Below, piece after piece: positions 28,301-36,283 of a DNA stretch of 64,000 nt (positions within the stretch are counted from its first letter, which is position 1; the number at the start of each line of letters is the position of its first letter). A program made the translations under genes and the position numbers. A model generated the notes under the pieces. The model had not been told where the DNA came from, did not search any database, and was given only the letters and a program-made list of their open reading frames with translations. The DNA comes from Sinomicrobium pectinilyticum. Lineage in GTDB: Bacteria > Bacteroidota > Bacteroidia > Flavobacteriales > Flavobacteriaceae. The DNA is taken from contig NZ_RJTM01000002.1 of the NCBI RefSeq assembly GCF_003725735.1, forward strand, positions 124,001 through 188,000, given 5' to 3'.

Positions 28301-28453
28301 GCCAGTGCAACCAACCTGTTTACCTGGACCAGCTACAGCGGGTACGATCCGGAAGGGAATGCTTATGGCGGAACTACCAATATTGTAGGTGTGGATGATG
28401 GTAATTACCCTCAGACGAGAATGTACACCTTTGGAATTAACCTGGGATTTTAA
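25340..28453 (+). CDS. SusC/RagA-family TonB-dependent outer-membrane transporter (PUL 2)
   Basis: The 1037-aa protein starts with a signal peptide ending near AYAFPQQ, followed by the carboxypeptidase-regulatory-like domain (GTVRSAEGEVLAGSNIVVKG), a TonB-box-like stretch SEVIVIGYGSQRK (about 113-125), the plug (TNIRIRGTSSVNASSEPLYVIDGML) and a barrel ending FGINLGF. It lies 36 bases after the GH92 stop and 11 before the susD start, so the three are cotranscribed. The expected cargo is an alpha-mannose-containing oligosaccharide, judged from the enzymes around it. Confidence 0.95.
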   Translation: MEIYRLMRAYVLYLPLFCFGLSLQAYAFPQQEGIKVTGTVRSAEGEVLAGSNIVVKGTNTGTIADFDGNFEIEVPDSNAILVFSYVGFASREVKVGMQTTIRVELEPDMGKLSEVIVIGYGSQRKSDITGSVSSISAKELQAVPASSFEQTLQGRAAGVQVTQASGVPGGGTNIRIRGTSSVNASSEPLYVIDGMLVNSDANETSAGSRGPGVSPLSTINPNDIESIEILKDASATAIYGSRGANGVVLITTKKGTAGRETISFNAYHGIQQVANKLNLLNASEYAALVNEAEINAGRTPVYVNPQTLGKGTDWQDELFRAAQISDYQLSFSGGDAKTRYALSGGLFTQDGIVIGSDFRRYSFRVNLERNVTDKLKVGNNLSYARIISNGVLTGPGQIVPGVIANALQINPVLPVYNPNVPGGYTFEHDRKDAVANPVAEAREYESKTVTSRLLGNVFAEYALTDDLDFRTSFGIDLLHTKNSAFGPNFLKRTESSRGEASISTLEALTWLNENTLTYNKTFDGGDNLTALLGFTLQEFQNESLTSIAFGFPDGRTGYHNLSAAENPQPPVNSESRWALVSYLARINYAMDNKYLFTLSGRVDGSSKFAKGNQYGFFPSGAFAWRVINEDFMRDSQLFSDLKLRLSYGVIGNQSIGPYNSLALIGPFGEGVFNNGPGSPEVFYGQEPSSYPNRNLKWETTRQANLGLDMAFWNGKLRFTAEVYDKKTSDLLLATPIPFTTGFQNTLLNVGNVQNRGFGLEVSSDILNGPFTWNASGNFSVNRNKVTNLAREEDINLLVAGSILREGKPIGTFEGYVFDGIYQTNEEAAAGPALRGQTPVAGDRKYKDISGPDGSPDGFIDEYDLAIIGTAQPDFTWGLNNEFSYKNFNLSVFVQGSQGNDMANMNLLNLENMNGQQNVLAKAGKNRWTPDNPGNVYPRASANNSFNSTFSSAFVEDASYVRVKNITLGYNFPQQWMEHIGVSNLRIYASATNLFTWTSYSGYDPEGNAYGGTTNIVGVDDGNYPQTRMYTFGINLGF

Positions 28454-28464
28454 CATAAAAAGAC

Positions 28465-29934
28465 ATGATGATGAAATCAGTAAATAACTTTCCGGTAAAA
28501 ATATGGAGCAGTATCCTGTGTGTATTACTGTTGTTTTCCTGTAGTGATTTTCTGGAAGAAGATCCTGAAAACCAGGTGAGCACCGGTAATTATTACATCA
28601 CAGAACAGGATGCCCTTGCGGCGGTAAATTCCATATATGCCAATCTCGGCTCTTATGATGCTTCCCGGGGGAATACCGCAGGGATATATCACAGTACCTT
28701 CTGGATAACCCAGGGACTGGCTTCCGACGAAATGGACAATAACCAGTTGGGAACCCCGCAGTACGATCAGCTTGCAACTTTTACGCACAATGCCGAGAAT
28801 GCGGCTCTGCAGGAAATATGGCAGGTGCATTACAAGACCATATACCTGGCCAATGTGGCTATAGACCGTATTCCGGCTATTGATATGAATGAAACACTTA
28901 AAACCCGTTTTATCAATGAAGCTAAATTTCTGAGAGGATTGCTTTATTTCAATCTCGTACGCATGTTCGGAGATATACCGTTGGTCATCACCGAAGAGGC
29001 CCCGCTAAACCCGGAGGCCGCCCCGGCAGATGAGGTTTATGCCCAGATAATCCGGGACCTTACCGATGCGGAAGCCCTGCCTCCGGACGGAGAAATACAG
29101 GAAGGGCGTGCCACACAGGGAGCAGCACGGGCATTACTGGCAAAAGTATACCTGCGAACAGGAGAATACCAGCTTGCCTCGGAAAAAGCCCTTAATGTCA
29201 TCAATTCCGGTTTATACGGACTCTGGGACCGTTTTAAAGACGCTTTCCGTATTGAGAACCGGGGAGGCAGGGAAGCTGTTTTCTCCGTAGGGTTCGGAGA
29301 TGCGGGAGGAGCAATTTCTTTCTGGGAAGTAGGACAGTTCAACGTAAGGCTGTTACCGGCAGCCCTGAGTGCCGAAGTAGACGGTATTTCCAATACGCAG
29401 GGCTGGCAGATAGCCAATGAAGCCATGTATAACACTTTTGCCACTTCCGATGAACGCCGCGAGGATACGTTTATGACCAGTTTTACCGCTTCCGATAATG
29501 CTACGGTAAACCTGGATCATGTATATATAGACAAATACTGGGACATGGAAGCAGACCCCACTGCGGGAGGTTCTTTCAATGATTTTCCTGTAATCCGTTA
29601 TGCCGATGTGGTACTTACCTATGCCGAAGCACAGGCCAGACTGGGAAATTTTGATGTGGCCAACGACTATCTGAACGATGTAAGGCAGAGAGCAAACCTG
29701 GGAGAAGCGGAAGCGGACAATATCGACGGTTTCATTGACCTGCTGGTAGAAGAAAGGGGCAAGGAGTTCGTAGGCGAAGGACAGCGATGGTTTGATCTTA
29801 CCAGGCTTGGCAGGCTCAGACAACGTGTAGAAGCCGTAAAAGGGATTCCGGTAGGCGAACAATACAACCTGTTCCCCATTCCGCAACGCGAAAGACTGGT
29901 AAATCCCAATTTACCACAAAACCCCGGCTTTTAG
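28465..29934 (+). CDS. SusD/RagB-family glycan-binding lipoprotein (PUL 2)
   Basis: This 489-aa lipoprotein begins MMMKS with a signal ending in LLLFSC; the third Met (28471) is an equally good start. SusD hallmarks are NEAKFLRGLLYFNLVRMFGDIPLV, QGAARALLAKVYLRTGEYQLA, the late helix LLVEERGKEFVGEGQRWFDLTR and the terminal NLFPIPQRERLVNPNLPQNPGF. It forms the surface lid over the SusC barrel encoded just upstream. The spacing of 11 bases supports strict coexpression with SusC. Confidence 0.95.
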   Translation: MMMKSVNNFPVKIWSSILCVLLLFSCSDFLEEDPENQVSTGNYYITEQDALAAVNSIYANLGSYDASRGNTAGIYHSTFWITQGLASDEMDNNQLGTPQYDQLATFTHNAENAALQEIWQVHYKTIYLANVAIDRIPAIDMNETLKTRFINEAKFLRGLLYFNLVRMFGDIPLVITEEAPLNPEAAPADEVYAQIIRDLTDAEALPPDGEIQEGRATQGAARALLAKVYLRTGEYQLASEKALNVINSGLYGLWDRFKDAFRIENRGGREAVFSVGFGDAGGAISFWEVGQFNVRLLPAALSAEVDGISNTQGWQIANEAMYNTFATSDERREDTFMTSFTASDNATVNLDHVYIDKYWDMEADPTAGGSFNDFPVIRYADVVLTYAEAQARLGNFDVANDYLNDVRQRANLGEAEADNIDGFIDLLVEERGKEFVGEGQRWFDLTRLGRLRQRVEAVKGIPVGEQYNLFPIPQRERLVNPNLPQNPGF

Positions 29935-29971
29935 TACCGGTTAACTTGTTGTTCAACCAAAAATACACGAT

Positions 29972-30826
29972 ATGAAAACCAAAATATATCACCTGATTTT
30001 TCCCCTGATCCTGGGATTGCTGGTAAGCTGTAACGAAGACGAGCAGGGCCCGGAAGATTATTACGATCAGGGAGATTTCCTGGTTAGCCTGGGAGCGGAA
30101 AAAGTACCGGGACACGGGCAGTACCGCAGTCGGATGGAATCCGGCGATACCCTTAACCTGGAGGTGCTTGTGGAAGCCCCGGAAGACCTGGAAAAACTGG
30201 AAATAACCAAGACGGTAAATCTGCAGAAAGATTCCTCGTTCGGACAGGAAGGAGTATTGCAGGTAGAGGCTTCGGGAAAAGAATTCAGTTATACATTTAT
30301 CTATATTCCTCCTGTGGAGGACGTGGATAAGCTGGTGGGGTTTAGTTTTAAAGCCACCACATCCGGAGGAAAGGAGACGACCAGTGACCTCACAGCCAAT
30401 ATAAGCCTTAGTCCACGGGATAACCTGCCGCGCCGAAGATGGGAATGGAAGTCCATTCTGCATGTCAATAACGAAGATGATCCGAATGCCGAAGTCATCG
30501 AAGATTGTGAAAAAGACAATGCTTATCTTTTTAACGGGGACGGTACCATGAGCCTGGAGTACGGGACCGATACCGGGGCCGGGGCCTGTGCCTTTGACGG
30601 GTTGAATGTTTTCAGCGGCTGGTATATTACCGAAGACGAACAGCATTTTATCATGGAAAAGTACAATGTTTTTACGCCCAATACCATTGTGGCCGATACT
30701 TTTCGAATAAAAACACTTACCGTAGAAAAACTGGCTCTGGAACTTACGGTAGACTTATCCGAACTGGGACTCCGGGAAGAAGAGGTTTTCCTGTATACGT
30801 TCGAAGCAGCCCAAAGGAATAATTAA
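29972..30826 (+). CDS. PUL 2 lipoprotein with lipocalin-like C-terminal domain
   Basis: The 284-aa product has a lipoprotein signal (GLLVSC, Cys about 20), then a beta-sandwich-like part (about 25-145: DTLNLEVLVEAPEDLEKLEITKTVN, FSYTFIYIPPVEDVDKLVGFSFKAT) and a C-terminal part resembling Bacteroidota lipocalin-like domains (RRWEWKSILHVN, DCEKDNAYLFNGDGTMSLEYGT, WYITEDEQHFIMEKYN). It occupies the place right after SusD where SusE/SusF-type surface glycan-binding proteins are coded. I infer an accessory glycan-binding role. The lipocalin assignment rests on the pattern 'W.....N....DC..DN...F..DGT', without a search. Confidence 0.65.
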   Translation: MKTKIYHLIFPLILGLLVSCNEDEQGPEDYYDQGDFLVSLGAEKVPGHGQYRSRMESGDTLNLEVLVEAPEDLEKLEITKTVNLQKDSSFGQEGVLQVEASGKEFSYTFIYIPPVEDVDKLVGFSFKATTSGGKETTSDLTANISLSPRDNLPRRRWEWKSILHVNNEDDPNAEVIEDCEKDNAYLFNGDGTMSLEYGTDTGAGACAFDGLNVFSGWYITEDEQHFIMEKYNVFTPNTIVADTFRIKTLTVEKLALELTVDLSELGLREEEVFLYTFEAAQRNN

Positions 30827-30900
30827 ACCATGAGCCCGTTGGCCGCTAATGGAAATCGGGTTAAACAAATTTTAAAAGATGACAACCAAAAACAACTCAT

Positions 30901-32118
30901 ATGGCAAACCTTGAAAAAAGAAAATGCATATGCATCTTCGGAGGGATATTTATTGCTCTTTTCGTTTCCTGTAAAGATGACGTTCGGGATAAAGATGAAG
31001 AAGATAATCCTTCCCCGGAAGAAATCACCTTTACCGTAGAACGGGCGCCGGAATGGACGGCGGTGTTTAAAAGGGATTCCGGCTGGTTCGGCGGGGATGG
31101 TATTTTTGCCATACCCTATTCCGGGGAAGATGACCGGAAGGAGGCAGACAGTATTGTTTTTCTGTTCAGCGATACCATGGTCGGGGAAATTATCGGGGAT
31201 TCCCTGGTGCCGGGTTACAGTATGGTCAATAATTCCATGGCACTTTACCGCAAAGGCGATGCCCCGGAAAGCACAGCATTTATCCTGGCAAAAGACAGTG
31301 ACGGAAAGCCTGCTACCATGCTGGTTCCGGATACCGGTAACGAGGAATATTACTGGCTGGGGGACGGTTTTGTAAACAAGAAGGCAGGAGGAAAGCTGTA
31401 TATATTTGCCTATCGTATACGTAATACTCATACGGACGATCTGCTGCCGTTTGAAGAAGTGGGCAATGATCTCCTTGTAATAGATGACAAGAGCAAAATA
31501 CCGTTTCAAGAACCCCGTTCATTGGAAATACCCTTTTTTAATACCGGGGATAATTCCGATAAAATTTCCTTTGGAATCGGAATACATGCCGATCCCGGAG
31601 AGGAATATACCTATGTATACGGCGTCAGGGGACAGCATAAGGAACTGGTATGTGCTCGGGTAAAATATGGAGAAATAGAAGATTTCAACGCCTGGGAATT
31701 CCGGAAGACAGATGGCTGGACAAAAGACAGGGAACAGATGACAGCCCTGGCAGACAGTGTATCCAATGAACTGAGTGTATCCAGGTTGTCCGATGGCAGC
31801 TACGCGCTTATTTACCAGTACGGGGGGATCTATCCCAACATATATATGCAAACGGGAGATACTCCGTACGGGCCTTTCGGCGAAGTGAAAGAAATATGGA
31901 ACACTACAGAAGATATCGATAATCCGGACCTGTTTACCTACAATGCCAAAGCGCATCCGGCAATTTCCGGAGAAGGAGAATTGCTCGTAAGCTATAATGT
32001 CAACAGTTTTAAATTTTTCGATGTCATAGGAGATAAACCACACCTGTACAGGCCGCGGTTTATCCGTCTGAAATTCAATTCCGCGAACAAAAATACGGCA
32101 GATGAAGGATCAAACTAA
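30901..32118 (+). CDS. Lipoprotein with predicted beta-propeller (DUF4185/DUF5005-like)
   Basis: The 405-aa protein has a lipoprotein signal ending in ALFVSC. The body has evenly spaced propeller-like blades: GWFGGDGIFAIPYSG, DSIVFLFSDTMVGEI, GYSMVNNSMALYRKG, YYWLGDGFVNKKAGGKLYIFAYRI, GIGIHADPGEEYTYVYG and ELSVSRLSDGSYALIYQYGG. This resembles the DUF4185/DUF5005 group, some members of which are now known as glycosidases, and five-bladed GH43-like folds. Asp in 'GDGIF' and 'LFSDTM' are candidate functional residues. It could be a glycoside hydrolase or a binding protein for the mannoside substrate. Its last 17 bases overlap the transporter gene, so expression is coupled. Confidence 0.6.
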   Translation: MANLEKRKCICIFGGIFIALFVSCKDDVRDKDEEDNPSPEEITFTVERAPEWTAVFKRDSGWFGGDGIFAIPYSGEDDRKEADSIVFLFSDTMVGEIIGDSLVPGYSMVNNSMALYRKGDAPESTAFILAKDSDGKPATMLVPDTGNEEYYWLGDGFVNKKAGGKLYIFAYRIRNTHTDDLLPFEEVGNDLLVIDDKSKIPFQEPRSLEIPFFNTGDNSDKISFGIGIHADPGEEYTYVYGVRGQHKELVCARVKYGEIEDFNAWEFRKTDGWTKDREQMTALADSVSNELSVSRLSDGSYALIYQYGGIYPNIYMQTGDTPYGPFGEVKEIWNTTEDIDNPDLFTYNAKAHPAISGEGELLVSYNVNSFKFFDVIGDKPHLYRPRFIRLKFNSANKNTADEGSN

Positions 32119-33478
32119 TAACGGGGGAGCATCCCGGGGGTATATTATTCATATTACCATAGCAGCAGCGTTGGGAGGATTGTTGTTCGGCTATGACACG
32201 GCGGTGATAGCAGGCGCGATCGGTTATCTCCAGGAAAAATTTTCCCTGAGTCCGGCCCTTGTGGGCTGGGCCGCCAGCAGCGCTATCTGGGGATGTATCC
32301 TGGGGGCAGCGGTTGCCGGTTATGTCAGCGACCGTTTCGGACGAAAAAAAGTACTGATCATTACCGGGCTGTTGTTTTTTATCTCCGCCCTCGGATCGGC
32401 CATAGCAACAGACCTGACCGGGTTTATCGTGGCACGGTTTGTCGGCGGAATAGGAGTGGGGGCAGCTTCCATGCTGTCCCCGTTGTATATTTCGGAAGTT
32501 GCCCCGGCAAAGTTCAGGGGACGGCTGGTGAGTATATATCAACTGGCTATCGTATTCGGTATCAATATCATTTACATTGTCAATTACCTGATCTCTGTTT
32601 CCGGAAGCAATGTGTGGAATGTGGAATACGGGTGGCGATACATGATAGGCTCCGAAGTAATACCGGCCATCATCTTTTTTGCGTTGCTGTTTACCGTACC
32701 CGAAAGTCCGAGGTGGCTCATGAAAAAAGGCAGGGAAGCAAAGGCAGGAGAGATACTCCGCCGGATAAACGGTGATAAGGCCGAAGCTATACGCGAAGAG
32801 ATCCGGAATACCCTGGGAATGGAATCCGGGAGATGGAGCGATCTTTTTGGCAAGGAGCTCCGGCTTGCCCTTGTTGTCGGAGTTGTCCTGGCCCTGTTCT
32901 CACAGATTACGGGGATAAATGCCGTTATCTACTTTGCCCCCGAGATATTCAAAAGCATAGGTTTCGCAGTGGAGTCCGCATTCTATCAAACCATTTTTAT
33001 TGGGATCATCAATACCGTTTTCACTTTTGTCGCCCTTTGGCTCATAGACAAAGCAGGGCGTAAAAAGCTGCTGTTATGGGGAGTGTCCGGAATGGTGGTC
33101 TGCCTTTTTGCCATTGGCGTGTGTTTTTATTTTGAGATTACCAGGGGTCCCTGGCTTATAATATTTGTTCTGGGCTTTATAGCGTGTTTTGCATCCTCCC
33201 TCGGACCTATCCCGTGGGTGATGATCGCTGAGATATTTCCTACTAAGATCAGGGGAACAGCCATGTCATTCTGTACACTGATTCTGTGGGTAGGTGTTAT
33301 CCTTATAACCCAGCTTACGCCCGTAATGCTGGACAGCCTGGGAGGAGCCTTTACGTTCTGGATATTTATGGTTAATTCCGTATTCCTGCTGCTCTTCACC
33401 TGGAAATTTATTCCCGAGACCAAAGGGAAGAGCCTGGAGCAGATAGAAAAAGGTTGGCTCGGGCCCCATGAGGAATAG
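32102..33478 (+). CDS. MFS sugar porter (XylE/sugar transporter family)
   Basis: The 458-aa protein has twelve hydrophobic segments and the sugar porter signatures: GLLFGYDTAVIAGAIGYL in helix 1, the loop 2-3 motif DRFGRKK, ARFVGGIGVGAAS, PESPRWLMKKGR after helix 6, QITGINAVIYFAPEIF in helix 7, DKAGRKKLLLWG, and PETKGKSLEQIE at the end. It carries a monosaccharide across the inner membrane, probably by proton symport. Between a GH92-led uptake system and a ROK kinase plus mannose-6-phosphate isomerase, mannose is the likely substrate. The start overlaps the upstream gene by 17 bases. Confidence 0.93.
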   Translation: MKDQTNNGGASRGYIIHITIAAALGGLLFGYDTAVIAGAIGYLQEKFSLSPALVGWAASSAIWGCILGAAVAGYVSDRFGRKKVLIITGLLFFISALGSAIATDLTGFIVARFVGGIGVGAASMLSPLYISEVAPAKFRGRLVSIYQLAIVFGINIIYIVNYLISVSGSNVWNVEYGWRYMIGSEVIPAIIFFALLFTVPESPRWLMKKGREAKAGEILRRINGDKAEAIREEIRNTLGMESGRWSDLFGKELRLALVVGVVLALFSQITGINAVIYFAPEIFKSIGFAVESAFYQTIFIGIINTVFTFVALWLIDKAGRKKLLLWGVSGMVVCLFAIGVCFYFEITRGPWLIIFVLGFIACFASSLGPIPWVMIAEIFPTKIRGTAMSFCTLILWVGVILITQLTPVMLDSLGGAFTFWIFMVNSVFLLLFTWKFIPETKGKSLEQIEKGWLGPHEE

Positions 33479-33571
33479 TTTATGAGATACCTCCTGACGG
33501 AAGTTTTATAGTATTATTATGTAATACGGAACAAGGATAGACTAATGAAAAAAGAATTAAAGAATTAACAG

Positions 33572-34525
33572 ATGGTAAATGTGAATATCGGCATCGATAT
33601 GGGGGGCACCCGTATAAAAATGGGACTGGTGGATGAGGAAGGGAATCTCCGTAAAATGCAGTCTTTTGAAGCCAGGTCAGGACGTAGCATGGACAATGTG
33701 CTGAAGGACCTGTCAGTTCCGGTAAACGAACTTTGCAGCGATAAGGAATATCGTGTAGGAGGTATAGGTATAGCCTTTCCCGGAATAGTGGATCCCGGAA
33801 AGAAAAAGGTGCTGTCCGATTATGTGAAATACCCCGGGGCAGGACAGACGGATTTCGGGGCCTGGGGAAAGGAAAACTGGGCCTTACCGGTAGCCCTTGA
33901 AAACGATGCCCGGGCGGCTCTGTTGGGAGAGTGGCAGTACGGAACGGGAAAGGGCTGTAACAATCTCGTAATGATCACCCTGGGAACGGGAGTAGGATCG
34001 GCAGTGCTCATCGAAGGGAAGTTATTACGCGGTAAGAACTTTCTCGCCGGGAACCTGGGCGGGCACATGAGTATCGACTATAACGGCCCGGAATGCAATT
34101 GCGGTAATACCGGATGTGTGGAAAGCCTGGCATCGACCTGGGCCCTGAAAAACCACCTGGAGAATGCCCGGGATTATACCGGCAGTGCCCTTCACGGAGC
34201 CGAAAACCCGGATTACGAAAGCGTTTTCCGTTATGCCCGTTCGGGGGACAGTGCAGCGGTTGAGGTGCGCAACAGAAGTATAAAAGCCTGGGGTACCGGG
34301 ATCGTAAACCTTATTCATGCTTACGATCCGGAAAAAGTAATTATGGGCGGAGGTATTATGAAAAGTATGGATGACATACTGCCCGGTATAGAAAAAATAG
34401 TAGAAAAACACAGCTGGATACCACCGGGAAGTTTACCCATAGTGGTCGCCGGCAAAAAAGAAACAGCAGGAATATTAGGAACAAGTTATATATTAAACAA
34501 TGAAAGGAAAAAAAATAACATCTAA
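33572..34525 (+). CDS. ROK-family sugar kinase, probable mannokinase
   Basis: This 317-aa protein has the ROK layout: phosphate-1 loop IGIDMGGTRIKMGLVDEEG, IAFPGIVD, the sugar-binding ALENDARAALLGEWQYGTGKG, ITLGTGVGSAVLIEGKLLRG, LGGHMSID with the His-Cys zinc site CNCGNTGCVES, and GGGIMKS near the adenosine site. It phosphorylates a hexose at C6 with ATP in the cytoplasm. Because the next gene, overlapping it by 26 bases, codes for a mannose-6-phosphate isomerase, I expect mannose as the main substrate. Glucose or fructose cannot be excluded, as ROK enzymes are often broad. Confidence 0.92.
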   Translation: MVNVNIGIDMGGTRIKMGLVDEEGNLRKMQSFEARSGRSMDNVLKDLSVPVNELCSDKEYRVGGIGIAFPGIVDPGKKKVLSDYVKYPGAGQTDFGAWGKENWALPVALENDARAALLGEWQYGTGKGCNNLVMITLGTGVGSAVLIEGKLLRGKNFLAGNLGGHMSIDYNGPECNCGNTGCVESLASTWALKNHLENARDYTGSALHGAENPDYESVFRYARSGDSAAVEVRNRSIKAWGTGIVNLIHAYDPEKVIMGGGIMKSMDDILPGIEKIVEKHSWIPPGSLPIVVAGKKETAGILGTSYILNNERKKNNI

Positions 34526-36257
34526 TTACGACAAGTATCCCAGGATAAGGGTTAGTGGAGATAAACACGAATGTATACGCGGCTGGGATGCCATATGCGG
34601 GGCTATAAAAGACAAAGCGGGAGACAACGGAAAAATTGTTATCGAAACTTACCAGGGTGTCGATACCGCAGAGGTGAGGACAGCCCTTGAAGAAGTATTT
34701 GGTTCCTGCACAATATATGACAGTACCGACGCGATGAAACCTGCTCCGGAAATAGAGAAAATGGTATATCCGTATGTCACGGACGACCGGGTTTTCGGGT
34801 ATATGACCGATCTCGCCCTCAGCGATTTTTTCGATCCTGAAAGTTGCCGGAAGCTGCGGGAAAAAACGGGAAAAGGAAACAAAGACATAACGGTTATACT
34901 GGGACCGGGAGCGAGCTTTTGTTGTGACAGAAGCGATCTCCTGGTATATTTGGACATGCCTCGCTGGGAATTACAGCTTCGCATGCGCAGGCACGAGGTG
35001 AACAATCTGGGGGTATTAAATAAGGATACGGAATTTGCCTTGCGTGTCAAACAATCTTTTTTTGTGGACTGGAGGGTACTGGACAGGCATAAAACAGCCC
35101 TTTTTGAAAAAACAGATTTTTTTGTCGATACCGTCCGGTCGTCAGATCCCAGGATGATTTCCGGCGAAGCGATGAAGCATGCACTGGAAATAACCAGCAG
35201 GCAGCCTTTCCGCGTTGTGCCGTTTTTCGATCCGGGCCCGTGGGGAGGACAATGGCTTAAAGAAGTCATTGATCTCGACAGGGACAGGGTGAATTTCGCC
35301 TGGGGGTTCGATTGTGTCCCCGAAGAGAACAGCCTGCTTTTTGATTTCGGGGGAATTACTTTCGAAACGCCTTCCATAAACCTGGTGCTCACCCGCCCGG
35401 AACCGCTACTGGGACAGCAGGTCTATAAAAAATTCGGAGCAGAGTTTCCCATACGGTTCGATTTCCTGGATACTATGGACGGAGGAAACCTCAGTTTGCA
35501 GGTACACCCTACCAAAGCCTATATAAAAGAACAGTTCGGCATGCCTTATACCCAGGACGAAAGCTATTATATCCTCGATGCCGGGGAAGGGGCCGAAGTA
35601 TACCTGGGTATCCGGGACGAGACCGATCCGGAAAAAATGATCGCCGGCCTGAAGAATGCCCAGGAAAAGGGGCAGGCCTTTGATGCAGATGCTTATATCA
35701 ATAAATGGCCGGTAAAAAAGCACGATCATTACCTGATCCCTTCGGGGACGGTACACTGTTCGGGAAGAAACAGCGTAGTACTGGAAATAAGTGCTACCCC
35801 CTATATTTTTACATTCAAACTGTGGGACTGGGGCAGGCTGGGACTGGACGGAAAGCCGAGACCGATACACCTGTTCCACGGCGAAAATGTTATCGACTGG
35901 AGCCGGAGAACACAGTGGACGAAAGACAACCTGGTGAACCGTATCGAAGAAGTAGCACAAGGAGAAGGCTGGAAAGAAGAAAAGACCGGCCTGTACGTTT
36001 CCGATTTTATCGAAACGCGACGGCATTGGTTTACCGGGAGCGTGCCCCACAACACCAACGGCAGCGTCAATGTGATCAACCTGGTGGAAGGACGGGAAGC
36101 CATCGTGGAAAGTCCGGAAGGTAAATTCGAGCCTTTTGTGGTGCATTATGCGGAGACTTTTATAATCCCTGCCGAAGTAGGGGATTATACCATACGTCCC
36201 TACGGAGCGTCCGAAGGTGAAGAATGCGCTACGCTGAAAGCTTTTGTGAGAGAATAA
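34500..36257 (+). CDS. manA: Class I mannose-6-phosphate isomerase with N-terminal kinase-like domain
   Basis: The 585-aa protein is much longer than E. coli ManA (about 390). Residues about 290-585 are a type I phosphomannose isomerase cupin with all zinc ligands visible: SLQVHPTKAY (Gln, His), TQDESYYIL (Glu) and PSGTVHCSG (His). Residues about 1-240 resemble a nucleoside-kinase-type fold (KIVIETYQGVDTAEV, ITVILGPGASF, LVYLDMPRWELQLRMRR) but no Walker A GxxxxGK(S/T) is present, so it is probably inactive as a kinase. The isomerase makes fructose-6-phosphate from mannose-6-phosphate, the last step of mannose entry. It overlaps the ROK gene by 26 bases. The role of the N-terminal part is unknown and may be regulatory. 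Confidence 0.85.
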   Translation: MKGKKITSNYDKYPRIRVSGDKHECIRGWDAICGAIKDKAGDNGKIVIETYQGVDTAEVRTALEEVFGSCTIYDSTDAMKPAPEIEKMVYPYVTDDRVFGYMTDLALSDFFDPESCRKLREKTGKGNKDITVILGPGASFCCDRSDLLVYLDMPRWELQLRMRRHEVNNLGVLNKDTEFALRVKQSFFVDWRVLDRHKTALFEKTDFFVDTVRSSDPRMISGEAMKHALEITSRQPFRVVPFFDPGPWGGQWLKEVIDLDRDRVNFAWGFDCVPEENSLLFDFGGITFETPSINLVLTRPEPLLGQQVYKKFGAEFPIRFDFLDTMDGGNLSLQVHPTKAYIKEQFGMPYTQDESYYILDAGEGAEVYLGIRDETDPEKMIAGLKNAQEKGQAFDADAYINKWPVKKHDHYLIPSGTVHCSGRNSVVLEISATPYIFTFKLWDWGRLGLDGKPRPIHLFHGENVIDWSRRTQWTKDNLVNRIEEVAQGEGWKEEKTGLYVSDFIETRRHWFTGSVPHNTNGSVNVINLVEGREAIVESPEGKFEPFVVHYAETFIIPAEVGDYTIRPYGASEGEECATLKAFVRE

Positions 36258-36283
36258 CAACATAAACATATTTTAAAAGACCG

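Noticed and set aside
30823-31509. 228-codon minus-strand frame
   Set aside because: It is opposite the propeller lipoprotein gene and has no recognisable protein features.
34500-35220. Active nucleoside kinase domain in the ManA fusion
   Set aside because: No Walker A motif is present anywhere in the N-terminal part.
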